Assembly (NCBI GenBank): GCA_003242205.1 | Contig: QGUR01000178.1 | Location: 1-9,171, forward strand | DNA length: 9,171 nucleotides | Direction of reading: 5' to 3' | Source: Chloroflexota bacterium | Lineage (GTDB): Bacteria > Chloroflexota > Anaerolineae > Aggregatilineales > Phototrophicaceae | Part shown: positions 1 to 7,069 of the stretch, one piece after another | Layout: each line of letters starts with the position of its first letter | Position numbering within the stretch: the stretch's first letter is position 1 | Made by a program: the position numbers and the translations under genes | Notes under the pieces: model-generated | Told to the model about the DNA's origin: nothing | What the model saw: only the letters and a program-made list of their open reading frames with translations | The model's database searches: none

Positions 1-69
1 ATCTATTTTTTTTTTTTCAAGCGAAAAACCGGAAACCGAAGTCAGTTCGGTTCCGGGGGCCGCGGGATT
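1..69. other. Probable low-quality contig end
   Basis: A run of 12 T sits at positions 6-17, followed by A-rich and G-rich short runs. Translation in the rpe frame (FFFFKRKTGNRSQFGSGG...) has no stop but bears no resemblance to the Rpe barrel segment expected just before NLHRTLQ. The match starts abruptly around position 70. This fits sequencing or assembly error at a read end better than a real gene fusion, but the sequence alone cannot prove it. Confidence 0.55.
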
Positions 70-468
70 GTATACCCGAACCTGCACCGGACGTTACAGG
101 CGATCCGGTCGCTTGGCTGCGCTGCGGGCGTGGCGATCAATCCGCATACACCCGCCGTGGCGCTGAGCGAAATCCTGCATATGGTCGATCTGATTCTGGT
201 GATGACGGTGAACCCGGGGTTTGGCGGTCAGGCGTTCCTGCCGGAAACGCTGCCGAAAATCCGGCAGTTGCGGGCCATGTGCGACGCAGCCGGGAGGGAC
301 ACGGATATCGTCGTCGATGGCGGCATTAACGAGGAAACCGCCGCCAGCGCCATCGAAGCCGGGGCCAATGTGCTGGTCGCCGGCACCGCTGTTTTCAGCG
401 AGCGCTTTTCTGTGGCTGATGGGTTGGCCCGCCTGCGCGCCGGGCTGGAAAAACAAAAAAGCCGGTAG
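1..468 (+). CDS. rpe: Ribulose-phosphate 3-epimerase, C-terminal part (5' truncated at window edge)
   Basis: Rpe interconverts D-ribulose 5-phosphate and D-xylulose 5-phosphate in the cytosolic pentose phosphate/Calvin pathways. It is a (beta/alpha)8 barrel of about 220 residues; roughly the last 130 are recognisable here. Family motifs seen in order are NLHRTLQAIRSLG, GVAINPHTP, the strand-6 loop VMTVNPGFGGQAF, the catalytic/metal aspartate in DIVVDGGIN, and the phosphate-binding GANVLVAGTAVF. The GTG at 130 is an internal valine, not a start, because the family match continues upstream to about position 70. Positions 1-69 are open in the same frame but do not match the family and begin with a T homopolymer, so they are probably degraded contig-end sequence. 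The gene converges on rpmB, and its last codons (GLEKQKSR) also form the rpmB terminator. Identity is secure; the left boundary is not. Confidence 0.9.
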   Translation: MYFFFFKRKTGNRSQFGSGGRGIVYPNLHRTLQAIRSLGCAAGVAINPHTPAVALSEILHMVDLILVMTVNPGFGGQAFLPETLPKIRQLRAMCDAAGRDTDIVVDGGINEETAASAIEAGANVLVAGTAVFSERFSVADGLARLRAGLEKQKSR

Positions 469-477
469 TGACCGGCT
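448..477 (-). terminator. Rho-independent terminator of rpmB, overlapping the rpe 3' end
   Basis: The plus strand carries AGCCGGT (460-466), loop AGTG (467-470), ACCGGCT (471-477), a perfect 7-bp inverted repeat. Read on the minus strand the hairpin is followed by TTTTTTGTTTTT (459-448), a classic terminator form. It lies 24 nt past the rpmB stop. The rpe stop codon TAG (466-468) is inside the hairpin, and the U-tract is the complement of the rpe codons for Glu-Lys-Gln-Lys. There is no T-run on the other side, so it should act only on leftward transcription. Confidence 0.85.
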
Positions 478-500
478 CTCGCTATGATGTATGAGATGGT

Positions 501-680
501 TTACGCCTTGGCAAGGGTCTTGATGCACTTGGTGCACAGTTTCTTGCGAACGTATACCCCGTTTTCCAGAACGCGCACACGCTGGATGTTTGGCTTGAAC
601 ATACGGCGGGTTGCGCGCATGGAGAAACTGCGATGGTTACCAAACATCGGCCCTTTGCCGCAATTTTCACATTTTGCCAT
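501..680 (-). CDS. rpmB: 50S ribosomal protein L28 (bL28), zinc-ribbon type
   Basis: This encodes a 59-residue bL28, a small basic protein of the large ribosomal subunit. It starts MAKCENCGKGPMFGN, has the L28 core (SFSMRATRRMFKPNIQRVRV, LENGVYVRKKL) and ends CTKCIKTLAKA. Two CxxC pairs (C4/C7 and C52/C55) mark the C-plus, probably zinc-binding, version; many bacteria also carry or instead use a cysteine-free paralogue. The ATG at 680 is chosen over the in-frame GTG at 701 because AAGG lies 7 nt upstream and the family begins at MAK. It is transcribed away from fakA, has its own predicted extended -10 promoter (723-751), and ends in an intrinsic terminator shared with the rpe 3' end. It is probably monocistronic. 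Confidence 0.96.
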   Translation of the reverse strand: MAKCENCGKGPMFGNHRSFSMRATRRMFKPNIQRVRVLENGVYVRKKLCTKCIKTLAKA

Positions 681-722
681 GAGGTTGCCTTCGCTGCCCA
701 CACTGTCGAATCTAACTGGCTG

Positions 723-751
723 ATGCTACCATAGCGCTACGCCTATTTCAA
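723..751 (-). promoter_or_regulatory. Predicted sigma70-type promoter of rpmB (extended -10)
   Basis: On the minus strand TTGAAA (751-746) is followed after exactly 17 nt by TAGCAT (728-723), preceded by TGG to give a TGn extended -10. The -35 matches the consensus at 5 of 6 positions and the -10 at 4 of 6. The predicted transcript would start near 716 and leave a leader of about 35 nt containing the AAGG ribosome-binding site. Read by eye only. Confidence 0.55.
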
Positions 752-800
752 GGGCAACGGGCGAGCGTTGTCGCGTGCGAAACCTCAGCAGGCGAACGAT

Positions 801-829
801 TTGTGTCTGACGGTGTTGTTATTTGTGAT
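801..829 (+). promoter_or_regulatory. Weak candidate promoter of the fakA-degV-degV-recG operon
   Basis: TTGTGT (801-806), a 17-nt spacer and TGTGAT (824-829) form a poor but correctly spaced sigma70-like pair upstream of the ATG at 853. Just over the -10 lies a small dyad, TTGTG (823-827) and CACAA (837-841) with a 9-nt gap, which could be an operator or chance. The operon must have a promoter somewhere in 752-852 because the upstream gene is divergent; this is the best pair I could find. Confidence 0.25.
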
Positions 830-852
830 TCGTTAACACAAGTGGGTAAACA

Positions 853-2547
853 ATGGAAACCGAAACGATATCGGGCGTCGCGCCGCATACCAATCGAGTC
901 TGTGACGGTTATCTCCTCAAGCGGCTGGCGCGTGGAGCACTGATCTGGCTGGATCAAAACTACGAATATGTCAACCAATTGAACGTTTTCCCCGTGCCGG
1001 ATGGAGACACCGGCACCAACATGCTGCTGACGATGCGCGAGGCATACCAGCAGGTCGAGCATCTGGACGAGGATCATGTCGGACAGGTTGCCGCCGCGCT
1101 GGCGGATGGCGCGCTGAACGGCGCACGAGGCAATTCCGGAACAATCCTGTCACAGCTCTGGCGCGGCTTTGCCGATGGCCTGCGCGGACACGACGCCTTT
1201 GAAGCGCATTCGTTTGTGGATGCCTGCCGTCAGGGCGTGGCGATGGCGTATCAGGGCGTCAGCACGCCAACCGAGGGCACGATCCTGACCGTCGCGCGGG
1301 ATGCGACCGAAGCGGTCGCCCGGCGCATCGAAGCCGGCGAACGTGATCTGGTCATGATCCTCAAGACGATGGTCACGGCGGCGCGCGCCTCGCTCAAACG
1401 CACGCCGGACCTGTTGCCGATTCTGCGCGAGGCGGGCGTCGTTGATTCGGGCGGGCAGGGCTTTGTTTACATTCTGGAAGGCATGTTTTATGAGGCAATC
1501 GGCAAGCCTCTGATCGCCCCGCCGCGACCGGCTCTCTCGCCCGTGCAGCAGGCGCAGGCGCATTGGGAACGGGCGCTGGAACCCGATGACGAAGAAGGCT
1601 ACGGCTATGACGTCCAGTTCCAGATGCACGGCACAAACCTCAATCTGGAGGCAACGCGTCGCGCCATCGAAAGCATGGGCTGGTCGGCGTGTGTCGTCGG
1701 CAACGACCGGCTGATTAAAGTTCACGTTCATGTTCACGATCCGGGTGTGCCGCTCAGCTACGCCATTGCTCAGGGCGTGGAGATCGACGATGTCGTCGTG
1801 GAGAACATGCAACGGCAGTATCGCGAGTTCGTGCGCGATCGTAAAAACCGTGAGGAACAGGCGAACGCCCGCGTCGATACGGTCGCGGCAATTGTCGTCG
1901 CGCCGGGTGTCGGGCTGCGGCGGCTGTTTCAGGAAGAGCTGGGCGCGGCTCGCGTCATCAGCGGCGGCCCGACGATGAACCCAAGCATCGGGGATTTTCT
2001 GGAGGCGATTCGCGCGCTGCCAAACCGCGAGATCGTGCTGCTGCCCAACAACAGCAATGTCATTCTGGCGGCGCAGCAGGCTGCCAGTGTGGACACCGGC
2101 AAAACCGTGCGGGTGGTTCCCAGCCGCTCGATACCGCAGGGCATCAGCGCGATGCTGGCGCTGTCCAATCTCAATGGCGTAACCTGCGCCGATGAAGCGC
2201 AGGCAGCGATGAAGGCCGCGCTGAATGACGTTCTCAGCGCTGAAATTACGACCGCGTCCCGCGACGCCAGTCTGAATGGCGTTTCCGTGCGCGAGGGACA
2301 GTACATCGGTTTGCTTGAAGGTGAAATGGTCGCCGCCGGGGATGACGTGCGCGCCGTTCTGCGGGATGTGCTGGTGAAAGCCGAAGCGGACAAGCGCGAG
2401 CTCGTTACGTTATACTATGGCAACAATACGCATAGAGGGCAGGCGCAGGCGCTCGTGGACGACCTGGCCGGCGACTTTCCTGACCAGGCGTTTGAAGTTA
2501 TCTACGGGGGGCAGGCGCTGTATTCCTATTTCATCGGCATCGAATGA
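853..2547 (+). CDS. fakA: Fatty-acid kinase catalytic subunit FakA (DAK2-domain YloV family)
   Basis: This 564-residue protein matches the full length of YloV/FakA, the kinase that phosphorylates fatty acids bound to FakB (DegV) proteins, yielding acyl-phosphate for phospholipid synthesis. The N-terminal DhaL/DAK2 kinase domain (about 30-215) has NVFPVPDGDTGTNM (44-57, Mg-binding D50 and D52), GARGNSGTILSQ (from G90) and VDSGGQGF (from V197). The middle domain holds YGYDVQF (D253) and LIKVHVHVHDPG (H291, H293, H295). The C-terminal domain (about 330-560) has ISGGPTMNPS (369-378), LPNNSN (397-402) and VPSRSIPQGISAM. In S. aureus FakA, as I recall it, the middle-domain zinc is held by a Cys in YGYCTE and two His in VHVH; the Cys position is Asp here. 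The ATG at 853 has only a weak Shine-Dalgarno (AAGTGGGT). It is the first gene of the operon; the next gene starts 9 nt downstream. Confidence 0.93.
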   Translation: METETISGVAPHTNRVCDGYLLKRLARGALIWLDQNYEYVNQLNVFPVPDGDTGTNMLLTMREAYQQVEHLDEDHVGQVAAALADGALNGARGNSGTILSQLWRGFADGLRGHDAFEAHSFVDACRQGVAMAYQGVSTPTEGTILTVARDATEAVARRIEAGERDLVMILKTMVTAARASLKRTPDLLPILREAGVVDSGGQGFVYILEGMFYEAIGKPLIAPPRPALSPVQQAQAHWERALEPDDEEGYGYDVQFQMHGTNLNLEATRRAIESMGWSACVVGNDRLIKVHVHVHDPGVPLSYAIAQGVEIDDVVVENMQRQYREFVRDRKNREEQANARVDTVAAIVVAPGVGLRRLFQEELGAARVISGGPTMNPSIGDFLEAIRALPNREIVLLPNNSNVILAAQQAASVDTGKTVRVVPSRSIPQGISAMLALSNLNGVTCADEAQAAMKAALNDVLSAEITTASRDASLNGVSVREGQYIGLLEGEMVAAGDDVRAVLRDVLVKAEADKRELVTLYYGNNTHRGQAQALVDDLAGDFPDQAFEVIYGGQALYSYFIGIE

Positions 2548-2556
2548 CAGGCGCTG

Positions 2557-3435
2557 ATGCAACACGTACACATCGTTACCGATAGCTGGGCGCATTTCAT
2601 CAGTCCCCATTTTGTCAACCAGCATCCGGTGACGGTGGTTCCAAACCGAATTACCATTGCCGGGAAGACCTATCGCGAGGGCGTCGATCTCAATGCTGAA
2701 GACGCTCTGCGATTGTTTGCGCGCACGCCACGGGCCCCCACGGTTCAGCCGCCGACGGAAGCCGAGTATCTGGAAGTGTATAACCGGCTGGCACGGCAGG
2801 CGCGGGCGATCATCTCGATCCATGCTTCGCGCGAGATTTCCCCCAGTCTGGGGATGGCGCGCCGCGCCGCGCAGCAGGTGGCAGGCAATTGCCGCATCGT
2901 GGTGGTTGATTCGGAAACGGTGTCGGTGGGGCAGGCGATGCTGGTGCGCGTCGCCGTGCGCGCTGCTCAGGAACAGGACACGCTGGAAGATGTCGTGCGT
3001 GTCGTTCGGGGGGCGGTGGAGCGCATCTACACCGTGTTTTATACCGAGAGCATGGACTATCTGTTGCAAAGCCGGATCATGTCGCCTTCGCACACCATCC
3101 TCGGCGCAATGCTAGGGATCAAGCCATTTCTGTCGGTTGAGAATGGCCGGCTGCAACCGATGGAAAAAGTCAGAACCCGGGCGCAGGCAATAGAACGTCT
3201 GGTCGAATATGCGGTAGAATTTAGCGACATCGAGGATATGGTCATCCTGCAGCACAAGCCGTTTATGAGCGAGCAGACGCGCATGTTGCAGGAACGGCTG
3301 GCGGTAGAGTTTCCGGGCCGTCATTTTCCGTATGGCATGTATGGCCCGTCACTTGCCGCTCTGATCGGCGCGGACGCCACTGGTCTGGCGATCCTCGAAA
3401 GCGAAATCGAAAAGGACGATGATGACTTCTTCTAA
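2557..3435 (+). CDS. Divergent DegV-family (FakB-like) lipid-binding protein
   Basis: A 292-residue protein of DegV length and layout. It has IVTDSWAHF (6-14, family TDSxAD), PTVQPP (61-66, family TTSQP with Thr62 kept), the IHASREISPS segment (88-97, where family members have SSKLSGTY), VVDSETVSVGQ (116-125) and LGIKPFLSVENG (186-197). DegV/FakB proteins bind a fatty acid in a buried tunnel and present its carboxylate to FakA. Two usually conserved spots differ: the Gly-Arg of YLRxxGRxS is Arg173-Ile174 (YLLQSRIMS), and the His of GTHVGPG is Leu269 (AALIGAD), by ungapped alignment with the neighbouring DegV. The acidic tail EKDDDDFF overlaps the start of the next gene, and its codons supply that gene's AAAGGA ribosome-binding site. 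It may bind another ligand or act as a partner; family membership is sure, ligand is not. Confidence 0.85.
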   Translation: MQHVHIVTDSWAHFISPHFVNQHPVTVVPNRITIAGKTYREGVDLNAEDALRLFARTPRAPTVQPPTEAEYLEVYNRLARQARAIISIHASREISPSLGMARRAAQQVAGNCRIVVVDSETVSVGQAMLVRVAVRAAQEQDTLEDVVRVVRGAVERIYTVFYTESMDYLLQSRIMSPSHTILGAMLGIKPFLSVENGRLQPMEKVRTRAQAIERLVEYAVEFSDIEDMVILQHKPFMSEQTRMLQERLAVEFPGRHFPYGMYGPSLAALIGADATGLAILESEIEKDDDDFF

Positions 3436-4276
3436 AATCCGTTTTGTTACCGACAGCACGTGCGATATTCCGCCGTCGCTGATCGCACAGTATGAGATTG
3501 GCGTCGTGCCATGTTATGTGAACATCGGCGACAAAAGCTATGTGGATAACGGCGTCGAGCTGGTGCGCGAAGATTTCTATCGTGACATGCCGACGTTCGA
3601 GCCTAAAGCGACGACGGCTGCGCCGCCTCCGGCAGTGGCCGAGCGCATCATCCGCGAGACGTTTGAAGGCGCCGATCATCTGTTTGTCATCTGCGTTTCG
3701 AGCAAACTGAGCGCCGTTTATAATTCCATGCGGCTGGCCATCAGCGGGCTGCCGGAAGATCGCGTTACGCTGATCGACAGCGGCATGACGACCATGGGGA
3801 TGGGCTGGCAGGTGCTGATCGGCGCGGAAACCGCCGCCGAAACCGGCGATGTCGGCGCGGTGAAGGATGCCATCGCGCGCGTACAGGCGCATGGCAAGCT
3901 GTTCGCCGGCCTGAACACCCTCGAATATCTGCGCGCCAGTGGCCGTGTCAGTTGGGCCGCGGCCAGCATCGGCACGCTGTTGCAGATCAAACCGATTGTC
4001 ACCGTTGTCGATGGCGAGGTCGTGTCTGCCGGGCGCGTACGTACGTTTAACCGCGTGATCGACCAGTTGGCCGAGCTTGTGCGGGAACAGGGGCCGCTGG
4101 ACCGGCTGGCGGTTTTACACACGATGAACGAGCAGGGCGTTCAGGCGCTGCTCGACCGGCTTGACGACATACTCCCGGCTGATGTCCTGATTTCGACGGT
4201 CACGCCGGTGGTGGGGACCCATGTCGGCCCAGGGGCGCTGGCGGTTGCGCCATTAAGCAAGAGTTGGAGAAATTAG
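3422..4276 (+). CDS. fakB: DegV/FakB-type fatty-acid-binding protein
   Basis: A 284-residue DegV-family protein with canonical motifs: RFVTDSTCDIP (7-17), ATTAAPPP (63-70, Thr65 in the TTSQP position), VSSKLSAVYNSM (92-103), LIDSGMTTMGMG (118-128), NTLEYLRASGRVS (165-177, Arg175), LLQIKPIVTVVDGEV (186-200) and PVVGTHVGPGALAVA (262-276, His267). By family knowledge it carries a fatty acid for phosphorylation by FakA, encoded two genes upstream. ATG codons occur at 3419 and 3422; I prefer 3422 because AAAGGA (3411-3416) then sits 5 nt upstream instead of 2. Starting at 3422 it overlaps the preceding gene by 14 nt, which suggests translational coupling. Its TAG stop overlaps the AGG of the recG ribosome-binding site. 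Chain preference cannot be read from sequence. Confidence 0.93.
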   Translation: MTSSKIRFVTDSTCDIPPSLIAQYEIGVVPCYVNIGDKSYVDNGVELVREDFYRDMPTFEPKATTAAPPPAVAERIIRETFEGADHLFVICVSSKLSAVYNSMRLAISGLPEDRVTLIDSGMTTMGMGWQVLIGAETAAETGDVGAVKDAIARVQAHGKLFAGLNTLEYLRASGRVSWAAASIGTLLQIKPIVTVVDGEVVSAGRVRTFNRVIDQLAELVREQGPLDRLAVLHTMNEQGVQALLDRLDDILPADVLISTVTPVVGTHVGPGALAVAPLSKSWRN

Positions 4277-4282
4277 GTCACT

Positions 4283-7003
4283 ATGCCTTCGGCGTTGGAG
4301 ACACTGGTCAAAATCCTGAAGCTCGAACGTGAGCAAGGGTACAAGAACAGCGCGGTGATCGGCGGGCTGGGCGCGTTTAGCGACAAGTGGACGGCCGATG
4401 CCTATGCTCAGGCCAAACGCCCGGAACACAAATTGCTGATTGATGAACTTCACGTGCTGCTGCGGCAGTATGAAGCTACGGAAGACCGTAACCAGCGCCA
4501 GTCGTCGATCAGCTACATGCTCGATCGGATCACCGGGCGCGTGCCACCGCCGCCCGAATACCAGCCGCCACCAGAGCCGGAAACCGCGGCTGAGGAGACG
4601 GCGGCAGTAGACGAGACGTCGGATCGAACGGCCGAACAACGCCGCGATCGGGGAGCGCAGAATGAAGGCCAGCGCCGCGACCGGCAGCCGGAGCGTGAGG
4701 CGCGCCGCAGCCAGAAATCGGGCGGTCGCAACCAGCCGCAGGGCAAGCAGCAGCAAGGTCGCAAGCCCGATCGCGAAAGCGGCAGCGGCGGTGACTTCAC
4801 CGCCGACGGCGACGCCTTTGACTTCTCCGGCGCGAACGGCGGCTCCGGCACGATAACGCTCGACCTGCCGCCGGCCCCGCGACTGGCCCGGCCACCGAGA
4901 AAACCTCGCAAGCCTCTCGATCTGGAACAGGCCGAGGCCGTGCTGCGCGAGATCAACCAGCCGGTTGGCACGCTGAAGGGCGTCGGCCCGCAGCGGGTGG
5001 AGCAACTGGCGCGCCTCGGCATCCATACCATCCGCGATTTGCTCTTCTATCTGCCGCGGCGCTATGACGATTACACGACCATGCTGCCCATTCGCCGGCT
5101 TCCGCCGAACAAGACCGTCACCGTGGTCGGGACGGTCAAACAGGCGGAGGTGCGAATCGGCAAGGGCAATCGCCGCGACTATTACATTCTCGTTGACGAC
5201 GGTTCCGGTTTGCTATCCGTGACGTTCTTCGGGCAGGGCTGGCTTGGCAATCAGATCAGGCCGGGCATGCAGATCGTGCTGCGCGGCGCAACCGAGATTT
5301 ACCGCGACCGGCTGCAGATGACCAATCCCGAATGGGAGCGGGTCGATGTGGACAATCTGGTGAAGCCAGCCATCGTGCCGGTCTATACGTTGACGGACGG
5401 GCTATCCGCCGGGCAATTCCGCAAGCTCGTGCGTACTGCGGTTGAACGGTACGCGGATCGCCTGCCGGATTTCACGCCGGAGGCGACGCTGGAACGCGCC
5501 GATCTGGCCGAACTGGGCTGGACGATACGCAACCTGCATTTTCCTGAGAGCTTCGACCATCTCAACCACGCCAAGCGACGTTTCATTTTCGACCAACTGT
5601 TGATCCTGCAACTTGCCGTGCTGGGGCAGCGGCGGGAATGGCAATCGACGCCAAGCGTCCGCCTGACCGTGGACGATGACTGGCTGGAGGCGTTCCTGAC
5701 GGCGGCGTTCCCGTATACGCTGACGGGCGCGCAGCAACGGGCAATCGCCGATATTCGCGCCGATATTGCGCGTGAAGTGCCGATGAACCGTCTGTTGCAG
5801 GGCGACGTCGGTTCGGGCAAGACGGCGGTCGCGATCACTGCACTGGCGATGGCGTTCGCCAATGGCCGGCAGGCGGCGATCATGGCCCCGACCGGCATCC
5901 TTGCCGAGCAGCATTACCGCAACATCGAAAAGACGCTGCGCTCCATGCCCGGTGAGCGGCTTCCGGTCGTGGCGCTGCTGACGAGCAAGCTCACCAACAG
6001 CGAGCGCGAGGCGGTCTATCGCGGCATTGCCGACGGTTCTATCGACATCGTGGTCGGCACGCACGCGATCATACAGGAAGGCGTGCAGTTCAACGATCTG
6101 GCGCTGGCGATCATCGACGAACAGCATCGTTTCGGCGTCGAACAGCGCGGGGCGCTACGCGGCAAGGGCACGAACCCGCACCTGCTGGTGATGACGGCGA
6201 CGCCGATCCCGCGCACGCTGGCCCTGACGCTCTATGCCGATCTCGACCTGTCGATCATCGATGAAATGCCGCCGGGCCGCATCCCGATCCAGACGCGGGT
6301 GATCGAGCCGCACCAGCGCGAACGGGCCTATAACTTCGTCGAAGGCCAGCTTGAGCGCGGGCGGCAGGCGTTCATCGTCTACCCGCTGGTTGAAGCGTCG
6401 GATAAGGTCGAGGCGGAATCGGCGATTGAGGCCTTTGAGAAACTCAAGCAAGTCTTTTACGAATACCGCGTTGGCCTGCTACACGGGCGTATGAAGCCGG
6501 CGGAAAAAGACGAGATCATGGCGGCGTTCGCCAACAAGGAATTCGACGTGATGGTGACGACATCGGTGGCGGAAGTCGGCGTCGATATTCCCAACGCCAG
6601 CGTCATCATGATCGAGGGCGCGAACCGCTTTGGTCTGGCGCAGCTCCACCAGTTTCGCGGGCGCGTAGGGCGGGGCGGGCATGCGTCGTATTGCCTGCTG
6701 GTTTGCGACACGAATGTTGATCAGGCGCGCGAGCGGCTGGCGGCGCTGGAACAGACGAACGACGGCTTTAAGCTGGCGGAAATCGACTGGAAGCTGCGCG
6801 GGCCGGGCGACCTCGTCGGCACGCGCCAGAGCGGAACGGCCTTGCTGCAATTTGCCGAGGATATGAAGCCGGAGCTGGTCGAACTGGCGCAGCGCGAAGC
6901 GCGCACGATCTATGAAGAAGACCCGGAGCTTCAGGCCGAGGCGCACCAGTTGCTGCGGCGGCGGGTGATGGCCGCGAGGGACGAACGTAGCGATTTGAGC
7001 TAG
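4283..7003 (+). CDS. recG: ATP-dependent DNA helicase RecG with long N-terminal extension
   Basis: RecG is the fork-reversal and branch-migration helicase of replication restart and recombination. The canonical body starts near residue 229 with GTLKGVGPQRVEQL (wedge/OB domain to about 375). It continues through PYTLTGAQQRAI (477-488), Walker A GDVGSGKT (507-514), APTG (535-538), DEQH (612-615), MTATPIPRT (637-645), TTSVAEVGVDIPNA (about 759-772), QLHQFRGRVGRGG (787-799) and the TRG-type motif DWKLRGPGDLVGTRQSG (835-851). At 906 residues it is about 200 longer than E. coli RecG (about 690). The extra part is a helical segment (1-86) and a Pro/Glu then Arg/Gln/Gly-rich, probably disordered linker (about 87-205). 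The ATG at 4283 has AGG (4275-4277) 5 nt upstream, and only 6 nt separate it from the fakB-type gene. Last gene of the operon, followed by a strong terminator. Confidence 0.97.
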   Translation: MPSALETLVKILKLEREQGYKNSAVIGGLGAFSDKWTADAYAQAKRPEHKLLIDELHVLLRQYEATEDRNQRQSSISYMLDRITGRVPPPPEYQPPPEPETAAEETAAVDETSDRTAEQRRDRGAQNEGQRRDRQPEREARRSQKSGGRNQPQGKQQQGRKPDRESGSGGDFTADGDAFDFSGANGGSGTITLDLPPAPRLARPPRKPRKPLDLEQAEAVLREINQPVGTLKGVGPQRVEQLARLGIHTIRDLLFYLPRRYDDYTTMLPIRRLPPNKTVTVVGTVKQAEVRIGKGNRRDYYILVDDGSGLLSVTFFGQGWLGNQIRPGMQIVLRGATEIYRDRLQMTNPEWERVDVDNLVKPAIVPVYTLTDGLSAGQFRKLVRTAVERYADRLPDFTPEATLERADLAELGWTIRNLHFPESFDHLNHAKRRFIFDQLLILQLAVLGQRREWQSTPSVRLTVDDDWLEAFLTAAFPYTLTGAQQRAIADIRADIAREVPMNRLLQGDVGSGKTAVAITALAMAFANGRQAAIMAPTGILAEQHYRNIEKTLRSMPGERLPVVALLTSKLTNSEREAVYRGIADGSIDIVVGTHAIIQEGVQFNDLALAIIDEQHRFGVEQRGALRGKGTNPHLLVMTATPIPRTLALTLYADLDLSIIDEMPPGRIPIQTRVIEPHQRERAYNFVEGQLERGRQAFIVYPLVEASDKVEAESAIEAFEKLKQVFYEYRVGLLHGRMKPAEKDEIMAAFANKEFDVMVTTSVAEVGVDIPNASVIMIEGANRFGLAQLHQFRGRVGRGGHASYCLLVCDTNVDQARERLAALEQTNDGFKLAEIDWKLRGPGDLVGTRQSGTALLQFAEDMKPELVELAQREARTIYEEDPELQAEAHQLLRRRVMAARDERSDLS

Positions 7004-7023
7004 GCCCTTAACCTCCTGCTTTT

Positions 7024-7062
7024 AAACAGTCCCTCTCACGTTTGAGAGGGACTGTTTCTTTT
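7024..7062 (+). terminator. Rho-independent terminator of the fakA-recG operon
   Basis: Perfect 15-bp inverted repeat: AAACAGTCCCTCTCA (7024-7038), loop CGTT (7039-7042), TGAGAGGGACTGTTT (7043-7057), followed by CTTTT (7058-7062). It lies 20 nt after the recG stop and 7 nt before the end of the convergent reductase gene. On the minus strand the hairpin is followed by AAAAGC rather than a T-run, so its main action is on recG, although a stem this strong may also stop transcription from the other side. Confidence 0.9.
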
Positions 7063-7069
7063 CACAGAA

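Noticed and set aside
681..701. Longer rpmB start at GTG 701
   Set aside because: The protein family begins at MAK, and an AAGG site is correctly placed for ATG 680.
4253..5026. Long minus-strand open frame opposite the start of recG (257 codons)
   Set aside because: It lies antisense to a clear recG in high-G+C DNA, its composition is what the complementary Arg/Gly/Pro codons would give, and it shows no recognisable motif.
7024..7057. The perfect 15-bp inverted repeat as an attachment or recombination site
   Set aside because: Its position just after recG, 4-nt loop and trailing T-run fit an intrinsic terminator; no integrase or mobile gene is nearby.
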